From an uncultured bacterium (lineage in GTDB: Bacteria; Verrucomicrobiota; Kiritimatiellia; RFP12; UBA1067), in assembly GCA_902802945.1 (NCBI GenBank), contig CADCOC010000011.1:1-62885 (forward strand): DNA of 62,885 bases, given 5' to 3'. Position numbers and translations under genes: made by a program. Below, piece by piece: positions 8,693-17,440 of this stretch (its first letter is position 1; every line of letters starts with the position of its first letter). The notes below the pieces were generated by a model. That model searched no databases, was not told where the DNA came from, and was given only the letters and a program-made list of their open reading frames with translations.

Positions 8693-9727
8693 ATGGACAT
8701 GCCTACCTCGGCCGCCACCGGCCTCACGCTCAAGGATCTCTTCGACGCCGGCCTGCACTTTGGCCACCAGACGAAGCGCTGGAATCCGAAGATGAAACCC
8801 TATATCTTCGACAAGCGCAACGGCATCCACATCATCGACCTCACGCAGACCGTCACGTTCATCGACGAGGCTGCCGAGTTCGTGAAGAAGACGGTTCTCG
8901 ACGGCAAGAAGATCCTCTTCGTCGCCACGAAGAAGCAGGCGCAGGAGATCGTGAAGCAGGCGGCTGAGGAGTGCGGCCAGTACTACATGACCGAGCGTTG
9001 GCTCGGCGGTACGCTCACGAACAGCCAGACGATCCGCGGCAGCGTGAAGCGCATGTGCCAGCTGCAGGCCGTCGCCAAGGCGAACGGAGGACAGCTCTCC
9101 GTCCACAAGCAGGAAGCCTCTATGCTCCGCCGCGAACTCGCGAAGCTCGAGAAGAACCTCACGGGCATCAAGGACATGGTGGACCGTCCCGGCGCCGTGT
9201 TCATCATCGACGTCTGCCGCGAGCTGAACGCTGTCAAGGAGGCCGCGCGCCTCGGCATTCCGATTGTCGCAATCACGGATACGAACTCCGATCCCGACCC
9301 GATCGACTACGTGATTCCGGGCAACGACGATTCCGTGCGCGGCGTCGAGCTCATCGTCGAGGGCATCGCGAAGGTCATCAAGGGCGCCAACGACGAGTAT
9401 TCCCGCGTGGCCGCCGAGCGCAAGGCCAAGCGCGACGCCGAGGCGAAGGAGCGCGAGGAGCAGCAGAAGGCCGAGCGCGCCGCGCGCAAGGCCGCGAGCG
9501 CCGCTTCCCGCAAGGCCGAGGCCGAGGAGAAGGGCGAAGGCGCGCTCAAGAGCGTCCGCGCCAAGGGCGCGAAGAGCGGTCTCTCCACCGAGGCCCGCAA
9601 GGCCGTGCGCGCCGCCAAGGAGGCCGCCGAGGCCAAGGCGAAGGAAGCTCTTGCCGCCAAGCGCCAGGAGCAGGTCGCCGCTGCCGAGGCCGCCGTTGCC
9701 GCCGCCGAGGCGCCCAAGGCCGAGTGA
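8693..9727 (+). CDS. rpsB: 30S ribosomal protein S2 with long charged C-terminal tail
   Basis: Ribosomal protein S2 of the small subunit, 344 residues against about 240 in most bacteria. The S2 core spans residues 1-235, with GLHFGHQTKRWNPKMKPYI, LFVATKKQA, YYMTERWLGGTLTN, PGAVFIID and PIVAITDTNSDP all in place. Beyond residue about 240 is an extension of roughly 100 residues made almost entirely of Ala, Lys, Glu and Arg, predicted as a helix or coiled coil. ATG 8693 follows AAAGG at 8675-8679; a second in-frame ATG at 8699 could also serve. tsf follows after 63 nt, the conserved rpsB-tsf order. Confidence 0.95.
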   Translation: MDMPTSAATGLTLKDLFDAGLHFGHQTKRWNPKMKPYIFDKRNGIHIIDLTQTVTFIDEAAEFVKKTVLDGKKILFVATKKQAQEIVKQAAEECGQYYMTERWLGGTLTNSQTIRGSVKRMCQLQAVAKANGGQLSVHKQEASMLRRELAKLEKNLTGIKDMVDRPGAVFIIDVCRELNAVKEAARLGIPIVAITDTNSDPDPIDYVIPGNDDSVRGVELIVEGIAKVIKGANDEYSRVAAERKAKRDAEAKEREEQQKAERAARKAASAASRKAEAEEKGEGALKSVRAKGAKSGLSTEARKAVRAAKEAAEAKAKEALAAKRQEQVAAAEAAVAAAEAPKAE

Positions 9728-9782
9728 GTGTAAAGTGTAAAATGTAAAGTGTAAAGCTGAAAGCTTAGAGCTGAAAGTTAGA
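9727..9782 (+). repeat. 7-nt-period tract between rpsB and tsf
   Basis: Eight successive 7-mers: AGTGTAA, AGTGTAA, AATGTAA, AGTGTAA, AGCTGAA, AGCTTAG, AGCTGAA, AGTTAGA. It fills nearly the whole intercistronic spacer and merges into the AGAGG ribosome site of tsf. Confidence 0.85.
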
Positions 9783-9790
9783 GGTTTGAA

Positions 9791-10627
9791 ATGACAGTCA
9801 CGATTGCACAGATCAAGGAACTCCGCGAGGCGACCGCCGCCGGCATGGGCGCTTGCAAGGAGGCGCTCATCGCCACGAACGGCGACATGCAGGAGGCGAT
9901 CAAGTATCTCCGCGAGAAGGGCCTCGCCGTTGCCGCGAAGCGCGTGGACAAGGAGTCGAAGGAGGGCATCATCGCCCTTGCGTCCGCTGCGGACGGCAAG
10001 ACGCTCGCCCTCGCCGAGGTGAACTGCGAGACGGACTTCGTCGCGAAGACGGACGCCTTCAAGAAGTTCGTCGACGACGCGGCGAAGGTCGCGCTCGAGG
10101 GCAAGGACATCGAGCAGACGCTGAACGACGACTACAAGATGCTCCTCACCAAGACGGGCGAGAACGTGAAGATCCGCCGTCAGGAGCGCTATGCGCTCGA
10201 AGGCGCTGGCGTGCTGAGCGGCTACATCCACATGGGCGGCAAGATCGGCGTGCTCGTGGAAGTCGGCTGCGACAAGGCCGATGCCCCGGAACTCGCCGAG
10301 GCGGCCCACATGCTCTGCCTCCAGATCGCCGCGAACGCGCCTAGGTACATCAAGCCCGAGGACGTCCCGCAGGCCGAGATCGACGCGGAGCTCGAGATCA
10401 AGCTCAACGCGCTCAAGGAGCAGAAGGGCAAGCTTCCTCCCGAGCAGGCGCTCGTGGGCATCAAGAAGGGCATGGCCGCCAAGTTCTGCACGCAGATCTG
10501 CCTGCTGAAGCAGGACTACGTGGCCGACGGCGAAGTGACGGTCGAGAAGTATCTCGACGGCGTCTCCAAGACGCTTGGCGCGCCGATCACGGTGAAGCGC
10601 TTCGTCCGCCTCCAGCTCGGAGCGTAA
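9791..10627 (+). CDS. tsf: Elongation factor Ts
   Basis: EF-Ts, the nucleotide exchange factor that regenerates EF-Tu-GTP, 278 residues. The N-terminal UBA-like module (IKELREATAAGMGACKEAL, YLREKGL) and the core motif CETDFVA that inserts next to the EF-Tu nucleotide site are intact. It is followed by the dimerisation/core repeats (GYIHMGGKIGVLVEVGCD). ATG 9791 has AGAGG 6 nt upstream. Transcription probably comes from the rpsB promoter. proB begins 5 nt after its stop. Confidence 0.95.
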   Translation: MTVTIAQIKELREATAAGMGACKEALIATNGDMQEAIKYLREKGLAVAAKRVDKESKEGIIALASAADGKTLALAEVNCETDFVAKTDAFKKFVDDAAKVALEGKDIEQTLNDDYKMLLTKTGENVKIRRQERYALEGAGVLSGYIHMGGKIGVLVEVGCDKADAPELAEAAHMLCLQIAANAPRYIKPEDVPQAEIDAELEIKLNALKEQKGKLPPEQALVGIKKGMAAKFCTQICLLKQDYVADGEVTVEKYLDGVSKTLGAPITVKRFVRLQLGA

Positions 10628-10632
10628 CGGCG

Positions 10633-11448
10633 ATGACGGCGTCCCGTTCCACGGTCGCCCGCGAGCGCGCGTCCCTTCAGGACGTGCGCCGCGTGGTCGT
10701 CAAGGTCGGCACGCACTCGATCGCCACGAAGACGGGGCGTCCGGACTACCGGGCGCTCCGTCGTCTCGTCGGCCAGCTCTGCGAACTGCGCAAGTCCGGC
10801 CTCGAGGTGATTTTCGTCTCCTCCGGCGCGGTCGCGGCCGGCGTGGAGGCGCTGGGGCTGAAGGCGCGTCCCACGCAGGTCAACGACGTGCAGATGTGCG
10901 CGGCCGTGGGCCAGGCGCGCTTCATTTCCGAATACGAGAACCTCTTTGGCGCGGCGGGCGTGAAGATCGGCCAGGTGCTGCTCACGCACGCCGACTTCGA
11001 CGACCGCCGGCGCGCCGCGAACGTGCGCCGGTCGCTCGACCACCTCGTGCGCGCGGGCATCGTGCCCGTCGTGAACGAGAACGACGTGGTGGCGGACGAG
11101 GAGCTCAAGGGCCTCACGTTCGGCGACAACGACTGGCTTTCCTCCCTTATCGTGAAGCTCGTGCGCGCGGACGCGCTCGTGCTCCTCACGACCGTGGACG
11201 GCCTTCTTGACGCCGCCGGACGGCGCGTGCCGTCCATCGGCTCGATCCGCGACGCGATGAAGCTCGTGCGCGCCGGGCAGAAGGGCTCTCTTTCCAAGGG
11301 CGGCATGGATTCCAAGCTCAAGGCCGTCAAGAACGCCGCCCAGTCGGGCGCGCACGTGGTGATCGCGAACGCTGCGACGCCGCACATCCTCCAGTCGATT
11401 TTCTCCGGACGCGACGTGGGCACGTTCGTGCCCGGCAGCGCCCTCTAA
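10633..11448 (+). CDS. proB: Glutamate 5-kinase, catalytic domain only
   Basis: Amino-acid-kinase-fold enzyme that phosphorylates glutamate in the first step of proline synthesis. Visible blocks are VVKVGTHSI, SSGAVAAG, GQARFISEYENLF, VPVVNENDVV, TFGDNDWLS and the KGGMDSKLKAVKNA segment. At 271 residues it ends after the kinase domain and lacks the C-terminal PUA domain present in the about 367-residue E. coli enzyme, as in many other bacteria. It starts 5 nt after tsf, suggesting cotranscription with translation genes. No proA is nearby. Confidence 0.9.
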   Translation: MTASRSTVARERASLQDVRRVVVKVGTHSIATKTGRPDYRALRRLVGQLCELRKSGLEVIFVSSGAVAAGVEALGLKARPTQVNDVQMCAAVGQARFISEYENLFGAAGVKIGQVLLTHADFDDRRRAANVRRSLDHLVRAGIVPVVNENDVVADEELKGLTFGDNDWLSSLIVKLVRADALVLLTTVDGLLDAAGRRVPSIGSIRDAMKLVRAGQKGSLSKGGMDSKLKAVKNAAQSGAHVVIANAATPHILQSIFSGRDVGTFVPGSAL

Positions 11449-11460
11449 CGCGGAGCGTCC

Positions 11461-12933
11461 ATGCGCTACGCGATCATCAGCGACGTCCATGCGAACGAAG
11501 CCGCGTTGCGCGCGGTGTTGACGGACGCCGCCGACGCGCAGGCCGAGAAGATCCTCTGTCTTGGCGACGTGCTGGGCTACGGTCCCGAACCCGTCGCCGC
11601 GCTCGAACTCGTCTACCGCCGCGCGCACGTGTGCCTCGCGGGCAACCACGACGACGCCGTGTGTGGGCGTTTCCCAGTCGAGGACTTCACCGATTTCGCG
11701 GCGGAGGCTGTCCAGCGCCACCGCGCCGTCCTCACGCGCGAGGCGACCGACTGGCTCAACCATCTTCCCTACACCTGTGCGTTCGAGGGCTTCGCGTGCG
11801 CGCACGGCGACTTCTCCAATCCCGAAAACTTCAACTACATCCTTGAGCCGCAGGATGCCCTCCCCTCCTGGGAGTCGCGCACGGAACAGCTCTTGTTCGT
11901 GGGGCATTCCCACCAGCCGGGCATCTTCGTACTCGGCGCGAGCGGTACGCCGCACCGCATTGACGCGGCGGATTTCACGATGGAGGACGGCAAGCGCTAC
12001 ATCGTGAATCCGGGCAGCGTGGGGTATCCGCGGAGCGGGGACTGTCGGAGCAGTTACTGCATCTACGACGACGTGGAACGCACGGTCGAATTCCGCACGT
12101 TGCCGTTCGACCTTGATTCGTATGCCGCGAAGATGCACGGGCAGGGTCTGAACGAAGCGCCGTGGATGCTCGCCCGCGCGGCGGAGCGCCGTCGTCCGGC
12201 AGTTCGCGGTGCTGCGCAGTTCGGCGTTCCGGAAAATCCGGAGACTCCGGAAATTCCGGAGAATCCGGTGGCTCCGGAAATTCCGGAGGTAGGGTCGCCT
12301 CGCCGCGGCGACAGCCTCCCCCGATGGGCGTTCTGGCTCATCGCCATCGGCTTGCTGGCGATTGTGGGAGTCTTATCCTATACCTTTTACATTGCCCGCT
12401 TGATCTCCAAAGATGGCGTGTCAGCCGTCGCTGAACTTCCTGTTCAGGAGGTGTCGCCACCTCCGCCGCCCGCGCAGCCGGCGAAGGAACTTTCGTTCGG
12501 TCCGCACCGTGATCTCGCGGACGGCTGGCAGGTCGCGTTCGAGGTGCCGGAGGAGCAGAAGGTCGTGATCGAGTACAACGAGAAGAGGAACGCGCAAGTG
12601 TTCCGCATCGAACACGCTGCGGCGCATACCGTCCGTTTCACGAAACACCTGAGCCTGCGACCGCGTCCGAGACGACTTTACTGGAGGGTTGAGCTCGCGG
12701 ATGGCAGGCGCGGCGGCGCCGTGACCAACTTCCAGTTCTCCACGCACCTGGTTCTCTCCGACGAGAAGGGCGCGTTGCTGGAGAAGGTGGATGGCGGCGG
12801 AAAGCGGTCTGCGAAGAAGGACTGCGCCGTTCCCGAATCCGCCACGGACGCAGTGCTTGCGATCGACTGCTTCTGCACTGGCACGCATGACCTCGTGGTG
12901 CCGCACTTCGCCGGCGATGTGACGCGATGGTGA
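11461..12933 (+). CDS. Calcineurin-like phosphoesterase fused to a membrane anchor and ectodomain
   Basis: 490 residues with an unusual three-part layout. Residues 1-240 form a complete YfcE/ApaH-like metallophosphoesterase with DVH (8-10), GDVLG (35-39), GNHDD (61-65), a histidine in CAHGD (about 114-116) and GHSH (about 172-175). Residues 257-277 are a Pro-Glu-x repeat linker. Residues about 288-315 are a single transmembrane helix. The remaining 175 residues, starting with a proline-rich stretch, would lie outside the cytoplasm and look like a beta-rich domain that I cannot name. The phosphoesterase should therefore be cytoplasmic and tethered to the membrane. The gene begins 12 nt after proB, with GGAGCG as a weak ribosome site. 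Confidence 0.75.
   Translation: MRYAIISDVHANEAALRAVLTDAADAQAEKILCLGDVLGYGPEPVAALELVYRRAHVCLAGNHDDAVCGRFPVEDFTDFAAEAVQRHRAVLTREATDWLNHLPYTCAFEGFACAHGDFSNPENFNYILEPQDALPSWESRTEQLLFVGHSHQPGIFVLGASGTPHRIDAADFTMEDGKRYIVNPGSVGYPRSGDCRSSYCIYDDVERTVEFRTLPFDLDSYAAKMHGQGLNEAPWMLARAAERRRPAVRGAAQFGVPENPETPEIPENPVAPEIPEVGSPRRGDSLPRWAFWLIAIGLLAIVGVLSYTFYIARLISKDGVSAVAELPVQEVSPPPPPAQPAKELSFGPHRDLADGWQVAFEVPEEQKVVIEYNEKRNAQVFRIEHAAAHTVRFTKHLSLRPRPRRLYWRVELADGRRGGAVTNFQFSTHLVLSDEKGALLEKVDGGGKRSAKKDCAVPESATDAVLAIDCFCTGTHDLVVPHFAGDVTRW
12228..12290 (+). repeat. 9-nt-period coding tract (TCCGGA words)
   Basis: Seven consecutive 9-mers beginning TCCGGA or TCCGGT: TCCGGAAAA, TCCGGAGAC, TCCGGAAAT, TCCGGAGAA, TCCGGTGGC, TCCGGAAAT, TCCGGAGGT. 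They encode the Pro-Glu-x linker of the membrane-anchored phosphoesterase. Confidence 0.9.
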
Positions 12934-12941
12934 CATTGTGC

Positions 12942-12970
12942 TTGCGCGTGCGCAAATCTTTCGCTACAAT
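12942..12970 (+). promoter_or_regulatory. pilB promoter
   Basis: TTGCGC (12942-12947), 17-nt spacer, TACAAT (12965-12970). The ATG is 14 nt after the -10, giving a leader of about 8 nt at most. Confidence 0.65.
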
Positions 12971-12984
12971 ATGCGCCGACAGCC

Positions 12985-14580
12985 ATGACATCGAATGACG
13001 AATACGTGTTGCAGCTCCTGCGTGAAGCGGGGTATGTGACGGCAGAACAGCTCGAAACCGCCTCCACGGCGATGCGCGAGGGCAACGAGACCACGCTTGA
13101 CGTGCTCGTTGCCTCGGGCGTCGTGTCGGAGGACGACGTGCTTGGCACGATCGCCGACCAGTTCGGCATCAAGTACGTGAGCATCGACCCCGCCGCGATT
13201 GACGCGGAGGTGGCGAAGGAGATCTCGCCCGAGATCGCCCACAAGTACGGCGTTGCGCCGGTGATGAAGGACGCGGACAGCGTGACCGTGGTCCTCTCCG
13301 ACCCGATGGGCTACGACGCGATCGACTCGCTGCGGTACGTACTGCAGGGGAAGGACGTGCAAGCCGTGCTTGCGCCGGCCGAGGAAGTCAAAGCCGTGAT
13401 GGAGAAGCTCTATCCCACCGGCAGCGACCAGATCGTGACGCGCGGCGACGACGAGTTCGGCGGCGACGATGGTGGCGAGGGCAGCGGCGACGACACGCCC
13501 GTGATCCGCCTCTGCTCGCTCATCCTCTCCAACGCGATCAAGATGAAGGCGTCCGATATCCACCTGGAGCCGATGGAGAAGGAGTTCCGCGTGCGCTACC
13601 GCATCGACGGCGCGCTCCGCAAGATGGACTCGCCGCCGAAGCGCCTTCAGGGCGCGATGATCTCACGCTTCAAGATCATGTCGAAGATCAAGATCTCCGA
13701 GAAGCGCATCCCGCAGGACGGACGCATCCAGATCAACGTGGGCGGACGCGACCTCGACCTGCGTGTGTCGACCGTGCCGACGAACCACGGCGAGTCGATC
13801 GTCATGCGTATTCTCGACAAGTCGAACCTCGCGCTCGGCCTGCCGCAGCTCGGCTTCCTTTCCGACGACCAGAACAAGTTCGAGCGCCTCATTCACCTTT
13901 CCGATGGCGTGGTGCTCGTGACGGGTCCGACCGGCTCGGGCAAGACCACGACGCTGTATGCCTGCCTCGGGCAGATCAACACGCCCGACAAGAAGATCAT
14001 CACCGTCGAGGACCCTGTCGAATACCAGATGAGCGGCATCAACCAGGTGCAAGTGAACCGCGACGTGGGCCTCGACTTCTCGGCCGCGTTGCGCTCCATT
14101 CTGCGTCAGGCGCCGAACATCGTGATGATCGGCGAAATCCGTGACGATGAGACCGCCGACATCGCGATGGAAGCGGCGCTCACCGGCCACCTTGTGTTCT
14201 CCACCTTGCATACCAACGACGCGCCGAGCGCCGTGACGCGTCTCACCGATATGGGCGTCAAGCCGTTCCTAGTTGCGTCCGCCGTACGCGCCGCGATGGC
14301 GCAGCGTCTCGTGCGCGCCATCTGCACGAACTGCAAGGAGGCGTACACGCCCACGGAGCGCGACATGAAGATGCTCGGCGCGATTGCGAAGACCGCGCCC
14401 GAGCGCATGTACATCGGGCGCGGCTGCTCGAAGTGTAACGGCGGCTACAAGGGCCGAAAGGGCATCTTCGAGATTTTTGAAAGCATGCGCACGCTGCGCG
14501 AAGACGGAATGCTAAAGGTCGCCTCCGGCATGACCTCCCTGAAGGAGGTTTTGCAGGCGACGATGGGCGACGCGGACTAG
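12985..14580 (+). CDS. pilB: PilB/GspE-type assembly ATPase (first copy)
   Basis: Hexameric secretion ATPase that would power pilus or pseudopilus extension at the inner membrane, 531 residues. N-terminal MshEN/GspE-N domain at about 1-150, then a short acidic linker (GDDEFGGDDGGEGSGDD) and the C-terminal ATPase. ATPase motifs are Walker A GPTGSGKTTT (about 313-322), Asp box (IITVEDPVEY), Walker B (MIGEIRDDETAD), His box (STLHTND) and the zinc-binding CxxC pair CTNC/CSKC near 445-490. Such CxxC pairs are characteristic of PilB/GspE and absent from PilT. It heads a three-gene run with pilT and a second pilB. Confidence 0.92.
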   Translation: MTSNDEYVLQLLREAGYVTAEQLETASTAMREGNETTLDVLVASGVVSEDDVLGTIADQFGIKYVSIDPAAIDAEVAKEISPEIAHKYGVAPVMKDADSVTVVLSDPMGYDAIDSLRYVLQGKDVQAVLAPAEEVKAVMEKLYPTGSDQIVTRGDDEFGGDDGGEGSGDDTPVIRLCSLILSNAIKMKASDIHLEPMEKEFRVRYRIDGALRKMDSPPKRLQGAMISRFKIMSKIKISEKRIPQDGRIQINVGGRDLDLRVSTVPTNHGESIVMRILDKSNLALGLPQLGFLSDDQNKFERLIHLSDGVVLVTGPTGSGKTTTLYACLGQINTPDKKIITVEDPVEYQMSGINQVQVNRDVGLDFSAALRSILRQAPNIVMIGEIRDDETADIAMEAALTGHLVFSTLHTNDAPSAVTRLTDMGVKPFLVASAVRAAMAQRLVRAICTNCKEAYTPTERDMKMLGAIAKTAPERMYIGRGCSKCNGGYKGRKGIFEIFESMRTLREDGMLKVASGMTSLKEVLQATMGDAD

Positions 14581-14582
14581 CG

Positions 14583-14610
14583 AGTGTAAAGTGAAAAGTG
14601 TAAAGTGAAA
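14583..14610 (+). repeat. 7-nt-period tract between pilB and pilT
   Basis: Four 7-mers alternating AGTGTAA, AGTGAAA, AGTGTAA, AGTGAAA, running into GGG and so forming the AAAGGG ribosome site of pilT. Same word as the tract at 9727-9782. Confidence 0.85.
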
Positions 14611-14620
14611 GGGATTAGAC

Positions 14621-15715
14621 ATGGCAACTGAAATCACGATGCATGACCTTCTGCAGGCCACGATCGACGAAGGCGCGAGCGATTTGCACGTGCGCGCGTT
14701 CATGCCGCCCGAGCTCCGCGTCCACGGCGAGCTCGTGGCGATCGCGGACGAGGCGTTCACTGAGGAGGACACGTTCAAGCTCTGCCACGAGATGATGACG
14801 CCCGAGCAGTCCGCCGAGGTCGAGAAGAACGGCGGCGCGGACTTCGCCATCGCGCACGAGGACGGCACGCGCTTCCGCGTGAGCGTGTTCAAGGAGCGCA
14901 AGCGTTGGGGCTGCGTGCTCCGTATGATTCCCTCGACACTGCTCACGCTCGAGCAGATCGGCCTCCCGGAGTCCGTGAAGGAACTGCTCTTCAAGCCGCG
15001 CGGACTCATCCTCGTGACCGGTCCGACGGGTTCAGGTAAATCTACCACCCTCGCCTCGATGCTCGACGTGATCAACCGCGAACGCGGCGTGCATATCATC
15101 ACGATCGAAGACCCTATCGAATTCTACCACACGTCCCGCAAGTCGCTCGTAACGCAGCGCGAAGTCGGGTCGGACGTGCCGAGCTTCGCCGAGGCCATCC
15201 GCCGCGCGCTGCGTCAGGACCCCGACGTGATCCTCGTGGGCGAAATGCGTGACCTCGAGACGATCGGCGCGGCCATCACCGCCGCAGAAACGGGCCACCT
15301 CGTGTTCGGCACGCTCCACACCACCGGCGCTGCCGAGACGATCGACCGTATCGTGGACGCCTTCCCCACCGACCAGCAGGAACAGGTGCGCACGCAGCTC
15401 TCCGTCGGCCTCCAGGCCGTGATCTCGCAGATACTCCTGCCGAAGCTCGACGCGAACGGCGAGGTACACGGCCGAATCGCCGCGTTCGAGATCATGCTCG
15501 CCACGCCGTCCATCCGCAGCCGCATCCGCGACAACAAGACCTTCCAGATCCGCTCCGACATCCAGACCGGCGCGAAGTTCGGCATGGTTACGCTCGACGC
15601 CTGCCTCATGGGCCACTACAAGCAGGGGCTCATCTCCTACGACGAGCTCATCACCAAGAGCCAGGACCCCGACACCGTGGTTGCCAAACTCAAGGAAGAA
15701 ATGGGGCGCCGCTAA
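14621..15715 (+). CDS. pilT: Type IV pilus retraction ATPase
   Basis: 364-residue PilT, the ATPase that depolymerises pili and produces twitching force. It has the PilT-type N-terminal PAS-like domain with GASDLHVRA, Walker A GPTGSGKSTT (about 134-143), Asp box ITIEDPIEF, Walker B ILVGEMRDLET, His box FGTLHTTGA and a C-terminal IRSRIRDNKTFQI, which corresponds to the AIRNLIRE retraction motif. It lacks the CxxC zinc motif of PilB. Its stop TAA is immediately followed by the ATG of the second pilB-like gene, suggesting coupling. Confidence 0.92.
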   Translation: MATEITMHDLLQATIDEGASDLHVRAFMPPELRVHGELVAIADEAFTEEDTFKLCHEMMTPEQSAEVEKNGGADFAIAHEDGTRFRVSVFKERKRWGCVLRMIPSTLLTLEQIGLPESVKELLFKPRGLILVTGPTGSGKSTTLASMLDVINRERGVHIITIEDPIEFYHTSRKSLVTQREVGSDVPSFAEAIRRALRQDPDVILVGEMRDLETIGAAITAAETGHLVFGTLHTTGAAETIDRIVDAFPTDQQEQVRTQLSVGLQAVISQILLPKLDANGEVHGRIAAFEIMLATPSIRSRIRDNKTFQIRSDIQTGAKFGMVTLDACLMGHYKQGLISYDELITKSQDPDTVVAKLKEEMGRR

Positions 15716-17416
15716 ATGTCCGAGCATTTCGATCCATTGTTGGATCTCCTCGTAAAGAACGGGGTCCTAGACCAGGAAGCGGTCGAGACGATCCGCGAGG
15801 AGCAGCGCAACGCAGCCGGCAAGACCGTGCGCGAGATCGTCGTGGACGGCGGCTACATCGACGAGGACAGCCTCCTCGGCATGATGGCCGCCTACCAGGG
15901 CTGCGAGGTGGTCGATCTCGCGAACATGGAACTGAGCAGCGACGTGGTGAATGCGATTCCCGCATCCATCGCGCGCATGTACAACGTGCTTTGCGTTGGA
16001 GTTGACGATACGTCCGTCACTCTCGCCACGTCGAACCTCGTCGACCCGCGCGTCTCGGACGAGGTGACGTTCGCCCTCTCGAAGGAAGTGCGTTTCGTCA
16101 TGGCGCGCGAAAAGGACCTCAACGACCGTATCGCGCAGCACTACGGCGATTCCTCCGAATCCGTCGCCGACATGCTCAAGAGCCTCGGCGAGGGCATGGA
16201 CGCCGACGAGTCGCTTAGGGGCGACCCCAATGACGTCGCCGCGCTCGACGCCGCCGCGAACTCCAACGCGGTCGTCAAGTTCGTTAACATGATTCTCTAC
16301 CAGGGCGTGGTGGACCGTGCGGCCGACATCCACATCGAGCCGTTCGAGAAGGACTTCAAGATTCGCTACCGCGTGGACGGCGCGCTCTACGAGGTGAAGG
16401 CGCCGGACGTCTCCATGGCGCCCGCCATCATCTCGCGCGTCAAGATCATGGCGAACCTCAACATCGCCGAACGCCGCATCCCCCAGGACGGCCGCATCGC
16501 GATCACCGTGGCGGGACGCCCCGTGGACCTCCGCGTGTCGTGCCTCCCCACCACGCACGGTGAGTCGGTGGTTATGCGTATTCTCGACCAGAGCGCCACG
16601 TCCCTCGACCTTGAAAACGTGGGCCTCGCCGAAGACGTGTACGAACAGCTCACGATCGACATCGAGAAGCCGAACGGCATCATCGTGGTGACCGGCCCGA
16701 CCGGCTCAGGAAAGACCACCACGCTGTACTCCGTTCTCCGCCGCATCAACTCAATCGAGTCGAAGCTCCTCACCGCCGAGGAACCTGTGGAATACGATGT
16801 GGACGGCATCGTGCAGGTGCCGATCAACCACGAAGTCGGCAACACCTTCCCGAAGGTGCTGCGCGCCTTCCTGCGTCAGGACCCCGACATCATGCTCATC
16901 GGCGAGATCCGCGACCTCGAAACGGCGGAAGTGGCGATTCAGGCCGCCCTCACGGGCCATCTCGTGTTCTCCACGCTCCACACCAACGACGCTGCCGGCG
17001 CCGTGATGCGTTTCGTGGATATGAACGTGGCCCCGTACATGGTGGCCTCCACCCTTGAGGCCGTGCTCGGGCAGCGTCTTCTGCGTACCTGCTGCCGCGA
17101 CTGCAAGACCCCATACGAGCCCGACGACGAGACGCTTGACCGTATCAACCTCACGCGCGACGAGATCGGCGGCCGACCGTTCTACTTCGGCAAGGGTTGC
17201 AAGACCTGCAACGGCACCGGCTACAAGGGCCGCAAGGCGATTTTCGAATACCTGCGCGTGACGAACCCGATCCGCGAGCTCATCAACGCGCGTTCGCCGA
17301 CGCTCATCATCCGCGAGAAGGCCCGCGAACTCGGCATGCGCACCATGCGCGAAGACGGCGTGCGCTCCATCCTCGACGGCTACACCACAGTCGACGAAGT
17401 CCTCCGCTACACCTAA
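15716..17416 (+). CDS. PilB/GspE-type assembly ATPase (second copy)
   Basis: 566-residue paralogue of the gene at 12985. MshEN domain at about 1-150, an acidic linker, then ATPase domain with Walker A GPTGSGKTTT (about 326-335), Asp box LLTAEEPVEY, Walker B LIGEIRDLETAE, His box STLHTND, and CRDC/CKTC zinc pair near 460-500. It directly abuts pilT with zero gap. Having two extension ATPases around one PilT suggests either two pilus systems sharing a retraction motor or specialised extension motors. Its stop is 24 nt from the convergent secreted gene. Confidence 0.9.
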   Translation: MSEHFDPLLDLLVKNGVLDQEAVETIREEQRNAAGKTVREIVVDGGYIDEDSLLGMMAAYQGCEVVDLANMELSSDVVNAIPASIARMYNVLCVGVDDTSVTLATSNLVDPRVSDEVTFALSKEVRFVMAREKDLNDRIAQHYGDSSESVADMLKSLGEGMDADESLRGDPNDVAALDAAANSNAVVKFVNMILYQGVVDRAADIHIEPFEKDFKIRYRVDGALYEVKAPDVSMAPAIISRVKIMANLNIAERRIPQDGRIAITVAGRPVDLRVSCLPTTHGESVVMRILDQSATSLDLENVGLAEDVYEQLTIDIEKPNGIIVVTGPTGSGKTTTLYSVLRRINSIESKLLTAEEPVEYDVDGIVQVPINHEVGNTFPKVLRAFLRQDPDIMLIGEIRDLETAEVAIQAALTGHLVFSTLHTNDAAGAVMRFVDMNVAPYMVASTLEAVLGQRLLRTCCRDCKTPYEPDDETLDRINLTRDEIGGRPFYFGKGCKTCNGTGYKGRKAIFEYLRVTNPIRELINARSPTLIIREKARELGMRTMREDGVRSILDGYTTVDEVLRYT

Positions 17417-17440
17417 TCTGGTAGGGCTCGCTCGCGACCG

